This document shows, piece by piece, positions 58,622 to 64,000 of a DNA stretch of 64,000 nt; within the stretch, counting starts at the first letter, position 1, and each line of letters opens with the position of its first letter. The notes under the pieces are model-generated. The model had not been told where the DNA came from. It ran no database searches and saw nothing but the letters and a program-made list of their open reading frames with translations. Source of the stretch: Paenibacillus kobensis NBRC 15729 (lineage in GTDB: Bacteria > Bacillota > Bacilli > Paenibacillales > Paenibacillaceae). The stretch covers positions 1-64,000 of the forward strand of contig NZ_BILZ01000022.1 of assembly GCF_004000825.1 (NCBI RefSeq), in the 5' to 3' direction. The translations under genes and the position numbers were made by a program.

Positions 58622-61153
58622 ATGGGCTCTTCGGACCATAAGAAGCATAGCTGCAGGTCTAAGCACAAGAAGAAGAAACTGTGCCGCAAGTTCTCCCGCC
58701 GCAAATGCTGCTGCAAACAGCCGATTCGCGCGAGAACGTGCATTGAAATACCAATCAGGCCAGGACAGATTGTCAGACTGATCCGGCTTTTGAAATTAGA
58801 GAATGCTCTTATTACACGTGTGTTGTTGGAAGATAACAAGTCAGAGGCCGATCGGCTTCGCATTGCATTGGTCCGGTTGAACCGGCTGCTGAGGAAGCTG
58901 TGTCCGAATGCATCAGAAGAGGGCATCCGATTGGCGGTGCAGTTCCTCTTGGTCAGACAGTTTATGGAACCGCAAATTATTAATACGGCCATAGCCATTA
59001 CACTCAAACTTTATTTCATACATGTGCAGTCCGTCGCCGTCCGGCTGGAGATCGGGCAGACCATATTGAATCAAATACTCGTCATCATTCAAGATATCGA
59101 TAACACGTTGAATCTGATCATTACTCAAGGTATGGCCGGTCCGCAAGGACCGCCAGGACCGCAAGGCCCTCCGGGACCGCAGGGACCGCCGGTCGTCGTC
59201 GGGTGCAACGCGGTGGCGCTTGGGCCGTGTTCGTTCGCAGAAGGCCGGGACACGCTGACGACGGCTATTGCAGCGGCTTCGCACGCCGAAGGCGAAGCGA
59301 CCGTCGCCAACGGGCATGGCGCCCATTCCGAAGGCGGCATGACGCAGGCGAACGCGGAGTTCGCGCATGCGGAGGGCAACGCGACGATGGCGAACGGCGC
59401 GAACAGTCACGCCGAGGGCGACGGGACGGTCGCGCAAGGGGTATCGTCGCATGCGGAAGGCACTTCGACGAATGCGAACGGGTTGAGCTCGCACGCCGAA
59501 GGCAACGGGACGAACGCGAACGGCGAGAACTCGCATGCAGAAGGCTCGGGCACGACGGCCGGAGGCAATGACTCGCATGCGGAGGGCGCGGGTACGACGG
59601 CAAGCGGCGACAACTCGCACGCGGAAGGCGCCGGCACGACGGCGGGCGGTTCGGCATCGCATGCGGAGGGCGCCGGCACGAACGCAAGCGGAAGCAATGC
59701 GCATGCCGAGGGCGGCGGCACGACGGCAAGCGCCGACAATGCGCATGCGGAAGGCGGCAATACGACGGCGAGCGGCAATAATTCGCATGCCGAGGGGGCC
59801 AGCACGACGGCAAGCGGTTCGTCTTCGCACGCGGAGGGCTTTAATACGCGGGCCACTCTTGACAATGCGCATGCCGAGGGCGCTTTCACGCAGGCGAACG
59901 GCTCGTCTTCGCACGCGGAAGGCGGCGGCACGACCGCGGGCGGTACGAATGCGCATGCGGAGGGGGGAGGAACGGTCGCAAGCGGCGATCAAGCGCATGC
60001 GGAGGGTTTCAATACGCAGGCGACGGGCAACGATTCGCATGCCGAAGGCTCCTTCACGCAGGCGACCAACGATTCGGCTCACGCGGAGGGCCAAGGGACG
60101 GTGGCGAGCGGACCGAGCGCGCATGCCGAAGGGCAAGGTGCGCAGGCGCTCGGCAGAGGCTCGCACGGCGAGGGGTTGAACAGCCAAGCGGTTGCCGACT
60201 TCTCCCATGCGGAAGGTGAGGGAACGTTCGCGCGCGGATTCCGTTCCCACTCCGAAGGATTAGGAACGCAGGCGAACGGCGACCAGGCGCATGCGGAAGG
60301 GACCGGGTCGATTGCCTCGGCTTCGAACTCTCACGCTCAAGGCTTCAATACGCAAGCGACGAATACGGAATCGACTGCATTCGGCGCTTTCTCGATAGCC
60401 TCTGGCGTACGTTCGTTTGCCACCGGCAACGGCACGACGGCGAGCGGGGAGAATGCCGTCACATTCGGCAATGCCACCGTGGCTGACGCGGCTAACTCGT
60501 TCGCCGGCGGCAACAACACGAATACGGGCGGATTGACGGGCGCCTATATTATGGGCGAGAACGGCACCGCACGGTTCGCGAATTCGTTCCATGTTGCTAA
60601 CGGAGCGGCTGTCGGTCCAACGCTCAACTCCGTCATTCTGGACGGACCAGGGGGTAATCTGTTCCTTGATGGTGCTGTAATTGCTCCGGCGGCGGCCGAT
60701 TATGCGGAAATGTTCGAGACGGCGGATGGTTCTCCGATTGAAGCCGGGTATTTCGTGACGCTGGAAGGCGAGCGCATTCGCCGCGCGAACTCGAATGACG
60801 CTTATGTGCTCGGCATCACAAGCGCGACGCCGGCGGTGGTCGGCGATGCCTGCGATCTCCGGTGGCACAATTTGTTTCTGACCGACGAGTTCGGAAGGGT
60901 GCTGAAGGATCAGAACGGCGAGCGGATTCTGAATCCGGAATACGATCCGGACAGAGAGTACGTTCCGCGGCGGGAGCGTCCGGAATGGGTGGCGGTCGGT
61001 CTGCTCGGCAAGCTCATCGTGCATGATGACGGCACATGCGAAGCGAACGGATTCTGCCAGCCGGACGACGAAGGCCGGGCGACGGCGGCAGCTTCCGGTT
61101 ACCGCGTCATGAAGCGTATTAACGAATCGCTCGTAAGGATATTGCTGAAGTAA
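58622..61153 (+). CDS. YadA-head-repeat/collagen-like fibre protein with Peptidase_G2-type C-terminus
   Basis: The 843-residue product has a Cys/Lys/Arg-rich N-terminus (KLCRKFSRRKCCCK) and a helical region (about 40-165). A short collagen-like GPQGPP triplet tract (about 172-190) follows, then thirty 14-residue repeats of the SHAEGxGTxAxGxx type (about 220-639), the last four degenerate. These are left-handed beta-roll repeats as in the heads of YadA-type trimeric adhesins. The C-terminus (about 690-843; AADYAEMFETADG, GYFVTLEGERIRRAN, GLLGKLIVHDDGTC, GYRVMKRIN) matches the Peptidase_G2 self-cleaving chaperone domain of phage tail fibres. There is no signal peptide, which suggests spore-coat/exosporium or phage-type assembly rather than secretion. 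GGGAGGTG lies 13 bases upstream. Confidence 0.88.
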   Translation: MGSSDHKKHSCRSKHKKKKLCRKFSRRKCCCKQPIRARTCIEIPIRPGQIVRLIRLLKLENALITRVLLEDNKSEADRLRIALVRLNRLLRKLCPNASEEGIRLAVQFLLVRQFMEPQIINTAIAITLKLYFIHVQSVAVRLEIGQTILNQILVIIQDIDNTLNLIITQGMAGPQGPPGPQGPPGPQGPPVVVGCNAVALGPCSFAEGRDTLTTAIAAASHAEGEATVANGHGAHSEGGMTQANAEFAHAEGNATMANGANSHAEGDGTVAQGVSSHAEGTSTNANGLSSHAEGNGTNANGENSHAEGSGTTAGGNDSHAEGAGTTASGDNSHAEGAGTTAGGSASHAEGAGTNASGSNAHAEGGGTTASADNAHAEGGNTTASGNNSHAEGASTTASGSSSHAEGFNTRATLDNAHAEGAFTQANGSSSHAEGGGTTAGGTNAHAEGGGTVASGDQAHAEGFNTQATGNDSHAEGSFTQATNDSAHAEGQGTVASGPSAHAEGQGAQALGRGSHGEGLNSQAVADFSHAEGEGTFARGFRSHSEGLGTQANGDQAHAEGTGSIASASNSHAQGFNTQATNTESTAFGAFSIASGVRSFATGNGTTASGENAVTFGNATVADAANSFAGGNNTNTGGLTGAYIMGENGTARFANSFHVANGAAVGPTLNSVILDGPGGNLFLDGAVIAPAAADYAEMFETADGSPIEAGYFVTLEGERIRRANSNDAYVLGITSATPAVVGDACDLRWHNLFLTDEFGRVLKDQNGERILNPEYDPDREYVPRRERPEWVAVGLLGKLIVHDDGTCEANGFCQPDDEGRATAAASGYRVMKRINESLVRILLK

Positions 61154-61176
61154 GATATCGGCGTGATGCACCGGGC

Positions 61177-61203
61177 AGGGCAGCGGCATCTGACAGCTGC
61201 CCT
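61177..61203 (+). terminator. Hairpin after the fibre gene, probable terminator
   Basis: AGGGCAGC (61177-61184) pairs with GCTGCCCT (61196-61203), followed by a mixed T-rich stretch. Confidence 0.5.
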
Positions 61204-61258
61204 ATCTGTTTGTTCAAGCGTTCAAGCAACGAGTACGCGCCAGCCCGCGATTTTTCTT

Positions 61259-61286
61259 TTGCACCCGAGCAGCATTGCGTTATACT
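61259..61286 (+). promoter_or_regulatory. Promoter of the two-component system
   Basis: TTGCAC (61259-61264) and TATACT (61281-61286) are 16 bases apart, 25 bases before the ATG. Confidence 0.55.
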
Positions 61287-61310
61287 AACCGGAAGAAAGG
61301 GGAGGACGTG

Positions 61311-62828
61311 ATGTCGATCCGAATCCGGCTGCTGCTCTCGTTCACGGCATTGCTGGCTGTTGCCGTCGTGTTGTTCGTCCTGACGGCATTTCTAAGCTCG
61401 GTTGCCATTACGGGCGACGTTCGAAGCATGAGCAGCTTTTACCATATTCATTACTCGCTTCATCCGTTGACGGATGAAGAAGAATCGATATTTCTTGATC
61501 TCAAATATTTGGCCAAGCAGGATCCGGCGCAGTTAAACGATCCGGCACTGCTGGCCTCCTATGATCTGAAGCTCAAAATGGTACAAGCCGGCCTGTTCGT
61601 CCGGCGGGACGATACAATGACGTATGCATCGCCGTCGCTGGCGGAGCCGGAGATGGGAAGCGCGCTTCCTCCATACGATGCCGCGAATAATGCGATCCGC
61701 AGTACGCTAAACGTTGGAAGCCGGTTTTTCTCTTATGCGAAATTCGACTTTCCGTTTCCGGACGGGCAGCAAGGCAGCCTGTATGTCATGCGCGAGCGGA
61801 GCCCTTGGGCGGAAGTCGTCCAGAAGCTGCTGCCGATTCTTATTCTCGTGCTGCTGGCGGTTATGCTGTTGACGGGGCTGCTGCTGTACCGCTATGTCAC
61901 GCGCTCGATCGTTCGTCCGCTCGATACGCTCCGGCGTTCGGCTGAGCAAATCAAGGAAGGGGATCTGCAGTTCGAGCTCATTCCGCAGGCGCGGGACGAG
62001 ATCGGACAGCTGAGTATGACGTTCGAGGAGATGAGGCGCAGACTGAATGAATCGATCCAGCTTCAGCTTCAATACGAGGACAACCGGAAGCAGCTGATCT
62101 CGAACATTTCGCACGACTTGAAGACGCCGATCGCCACGATCAAGGGCTACACGGAAGGCATTCGGGACGGCTTGGCGAACACGCCGGATAAGCTGGACAA
62201 GTATGTAGGAATCATTCACGACAAAATAACGGATATGGGACGGCTCGTCGATGAGCTTCTGCTCTATTCGAAGCTGGACTTGAAGCGGGAGCCGTATTCC
62301 TTCGAGCGGATCGATCTTGTTTTGTTCGCAAGGGATGCGGGGGAAGAGACCGGGTTCGAGCTGGGCGAACAGGGCATTGAGGTGAAGCTTGAGCTCGAAG
62401 CGAACATCTCGCAGCACGGAGCGGTGATCTTGGCGGACCGGGCCAAAATGAAGCGAGTCATCGGCAATTTGGTCCAGAACAGCGCGAAGTTTATGGATAA
62501 GGACGAGAAGCGGATTACGCTGCGGGTTGGGATAGACGATGCTGCTGCTGATACAGCTATTCTCGAGATCGAGGACAACGGGACCGGCATCCGGACCGAA
62601 GCGCTGCCGCATGTGTTCGAGCGGTTCTACCGGGGAGACCATGCGCGCAATACGCAAGCAGGCGGCAGCGGGCTGGGGCTGGCGATCGCCAAGCAAATTG
62701 TGGAGGGCCACGGCGGTACGATAACGGCGGCGAGCGAGGCCGGTGCCGGAACGACGATTCGAATTCGGCTGCCGCTTTACAGAAGTGAGAATGAAGGACA
62801 GGACAACAAAGCGGGGGACGAAGCATGA
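61311..62828 (+). CDS. Sensor histidine kinase (HAMP-HisKA-HATPase)
   Basis: The 505-residue membrane kinase has an N-terminal helix (IRLLLSFTALLAVAVVLFVLTAFL), an extracytoplasmic sensor domain (about 40-175), a second helix (LLPILILVLLAVMLLTGLLLY), a HAMP linker (SIVRPLDTLRRSAEQIKEGDL), the phosphorylation site His268 in NISHDLKTPIATIKGYTEG, and an ATPase domain with VQNSAKF (N box), EIEDNGTGI (G1), FERFYRGDHARN and GGSGLGLAI (G2). The start is ATG 61311, six bases after GGGGAGG; the upstream in-frame ATG at 61275 lies in the promoter region. It overlaps the response regulator gene by four bases. The signal is unknown; the adjacent surface-protein genes suggest an envelope cue, as an inference only. 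Confidence 0.94.
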   Translation: MSIRIRLLLSFTALLAVAVVLFVLTAFLSSVAITGDVRSMSSFYHIHYSLHPLTDEEESIFLDLKYLAKQDPAQLNDPALLASYDLKLKMVQAGLFVRRDDTMTYASPSLAEPEMGSALPPYDAANNAIRSTLNVGSRFFSYAKFDFPFPDGQQGSLYVMRERSPWAEVVQKLLPILILVLLAVMLLTGLLLYRYVTRSIVRPLDTLRRSAEQIKEGDLQFELIPQARDEIGQLSMTFEEMRRRLNESIQLQLQYEDNRKQLISNISHDLKTPIATIKGYTEGIRDGLANTPDKLDKYVGIIHDKITDMGRLVDELLLYSKLDLKREPYSFERIDLVLFARDAGEETGFELGEQGIEVKLELEANISQHGAVILADRAKMKRVIGNLVQNSAKFMDKDEKRITLRVGIDDAAADTAILEIEDNGTGIRTEALPHVFERFYRGDHARNTQAGGSGLGLAIAKQIVEGHGGTITAASEAGAGTTIRIRLPLYRSENEGQDNKAGDEA

Positions 62829-63517
62829 AACGGATTTTAATTATCGAGGACGAGAAGCCGATCGCGGAGCTGGAGCGGGACTATTTCGAACTGCACGGGT
62901 TTGCGGCCGATCTTGTGCATGACGGGGCGGAAGGGCTGCAGCAAGCGTTGTCCGGCGGATATGACTTGATTCTGCTCGACTTGAACTTGCCGGGCTTCGA
63001 CGGCTTGGACGTATGCCGCGCCATTCGGGACAAGCTGGACGTCCCGATTCTGATCGTATCCGCTCGGGATGAAGAGATTGATAAAATACGAGGCTTCGGC
63101 CTCGGCGCCGACGATTATATTACGAAGCCGTTCAGCCCAAGCGAGCTGATTGCCCGGGCGAAAGCGCATCTTGGCCGTTACGAGCGGTTCACGAGCCGCG
63201 CCGTCCAGACGGGGCAGGATCAGATTAAAGTTCGCGAGCTCGTCATCGATCGAACGTCGCGGCGCGTCTATGTGCGGGGCGAAGAGGTGCTGCTGCCGGC
63301 ACGGGAATTCGATGTGCTTGCTTTTATGGCGGCCCATCCGAACCGGGTGTTCAGCAAGGAAGAGCTGTTCGAGCGGCTGTGGGGTCTCGACTCGGCGGGC
63401 GATATCGCAACGGTGGCCGTCCATATCCGCAGGGTGCGGGAGAAGATCGAGGCCGTCCCGTCCAATCCGCAGTTTATCGAGACGGTATGGGGCGCGGGTT
63501 ACCGGTTTACGGTATAA
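62825..63517 (+). CDS. OmpR/PhoB-type response regulator
   Basis: The 230-residue product has a receiver domain with the acidic pocket IIEDE, phospho-acceptor Asp52 (LILLDLNLPG), Thr/Ser in ILIVSARD and Lys in DDYITKPFSPSEL, followed by an OmpR-type winged helix (about 130-230: LVIDRTSRRVYVRGEEVLLPAREFDVLAFMAAHPNRVFSKEELFERLWG, VAVHIRRVREKIE, VWGAGYRF). It starts at ATG 62825, inside the kinase stop (ATGA), so the two are translationally coupled. Confidence 0.96.
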   Translation: MKRILIIEDEKPIAELERDYFELHGFAADLVHDGAEGLQQALSGGYDLILLDLNLPGFDGLDVCRAIRDKLDVPILIVSARDEEIDKIRGFGLGADDYITKPFSPSELIARAKAHLGRYERFTSRAVQTGQDQIKVRELVIDRTSRRVYVRGEEVLLPAREFDVLAFMAAHPNRVFSKEELFERLWGLDSAGDIATVAVHIRRVREKIEAVPSNPQFIETVWGAGYRFTV

Positions 63518-63698
63518 GCTTCAGCCGGTCGTCCAGACCGCATTCGATGATTTTTTTTTCGAAAATGTTGCCCTCTTGTTTATAAAAAGTTAATCGGGCG
63601 TTTCATCCTTGTTCAATCCTCGCCGTTATGATGGATTCAAGCAAGCGAATCTTAAGCGCAATGCGCTAATCATAAGCGACTGGGAGGAATGGAACGTG

Positions 63699-64000
63699 AT
63701 GATGAAAGGAATGAAGGAACCGCGCAAACTGGCGGTATGGATGCTCGCAGCCGCAATCGGCGCGGCAGCGGTTGTACCAGGTTACGCTTCGGCCGCACAG
63801 GCAGCGGCACCAACGAAGCAAGCATCTGCGGAAGCGATGGATACAGCGGTGCGCGAGGCGATGAAGCAACTGGCCGATCAGGGAGTTCTAAGCGGATATG
63901 AGAACGGCTCGCTCCGTCCGAACCAGCCGGTGACGCGGGCGGAAGCAGCGAAGCTTCTCGTGTTGGCGCTCGGACTGAAGCCTGCGGGCCAAGCGGGCAG
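63699..64000 (+). CDS. SLH-domain secreted protein (partial, runs off the window)
   Basis: The 100 visible residues start with a signal peptide (MMKGMKEPRKLAVWMLAAAIGAAAVVPGYASAAQA), then a helical segment and the start of an SLH domain (AMKQLADQGVLSGYENGSLRPNQPVTRAEAAKLLVLALGL). GGGAGG at 63682-63687 is 11 bases before ATG 63699; an in-frame GTG at 63696 is eight bases away and may be the true start. SLH domains bind pyruvylated wall polymers. The rest of the protein, and hence its function, lies beyond the window. Its frame differs from a competing 70-codon shadow frame starting at 63689. It may be a target of the adjacent two-component system. Confidence 0.88.
   Translation, partial: MMKGMKEPRKLAVWMLAAAIGAAAVVPGYASAAQAAAPTKQASAEAMDTAVREAMKQLADQGVLSGYENGSLRPNQPVTRAEAAKLLVLALGLKPAGQAG

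Noticed and set aside
58913-60250. A 445-codon open frame antisense to the fibre gene.
   Set aside because: It mirrors the 42-bp coding repeats, giving an Arg-rich periodic sequence with no ribosome site; the plus-strand protein has clear domains.
63689-63901. A 70-codon frame overlapping the last gene.
   Set aside because: The alternative frame from 63699 has a signal peptide and an SLH domain; this one is a shadow.

Overview
The window looks like chromosomal DNA of an endospore-forming Gram-positive of the Paenibacillaceae (Paenibacillus-like). The evidence is the set of spore genes (a GerA-type germinant receptor operon and a LysM/GH18 cortex-lytic enzyme), S-layer-homology (SLH) surface proteins, strong AGGAGG ribosome sites, GTG/TTG starts, moderately GC-rich composition, and gene order close to the Bacillus subtilis yebA-guaA-pbuG-purEKBCSQLFMNHD-yerB region. 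Gene identities come from reading the translated sequence; no database was searched.

Layout. 1-7 kb: the 3' end of a YebA-like transglutaminase gene, an orphan solute-binding lipoprotein, a gerB-A-C type receptor operon (minus strand, with a forespore sigma-G-like promoter) and a FhuF-like iron reductase behind two Fur-like boxes. 7-12.5 kb: guaA, then an AT-rich insertion carrying a truncated tyrosine integrase and a YCF48-repeat lipoprotein, then a secreted coiled-coil protein and a repeat-rich gap. 12.4-18 kb: pbuG behind a paired PurR operator and a guanine riboswitch, then a MarR regulator, a nitroreductase, the cortex-lytic enzyme and a frameshifted gene. 18.2-33.4 kb: the complete purine operon under the same paired PurR operator plus guanine riboswitch. 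It is interrupted by two large non-coding repeat blocks (purB-purC and purN-purH) and ends at a strong terminator.

33.7-46.1 kb is the accessory part. A tandem carboxymuconolactone-decarboxylase-like protein, a 33-residue Cys-rich membrane peptide and a MerE-like protein are followed by a DHA2 exporter and a tightly packed run: LuxE-type acyl-protein synthetase, NifU-like scaffold, NifS-like cysteine desulfurase, acyl carrier protein, fatty acyl-AMP ligase, a carrier-ketosynthase protein with a dead acyltransferase, and a flavin monooxygenase. A MarR protein follows. This is the best candidate in the window for an undescribed biosynthetic system: lipid activation and ketosynthase chemistry next to sulfur or Fe-S handling.

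46.2-64 kb: an alpha/beta hydrolase, a DUF3048 (YerB-like) lipoprotein cut short by an in-frame stop, a YkaA/Pit phosphate uptake pair behind a possible PhoP box, a cardiolipin synthase, a giant SLH-anchored GH13 enzyme behind cre-like operators, a YadA-head/collagen-like fibre protein with a self-cleaving Peptidase_G2-type C-terminus, a histidine kinase/response regulator pair, and the start of another SLH protein.
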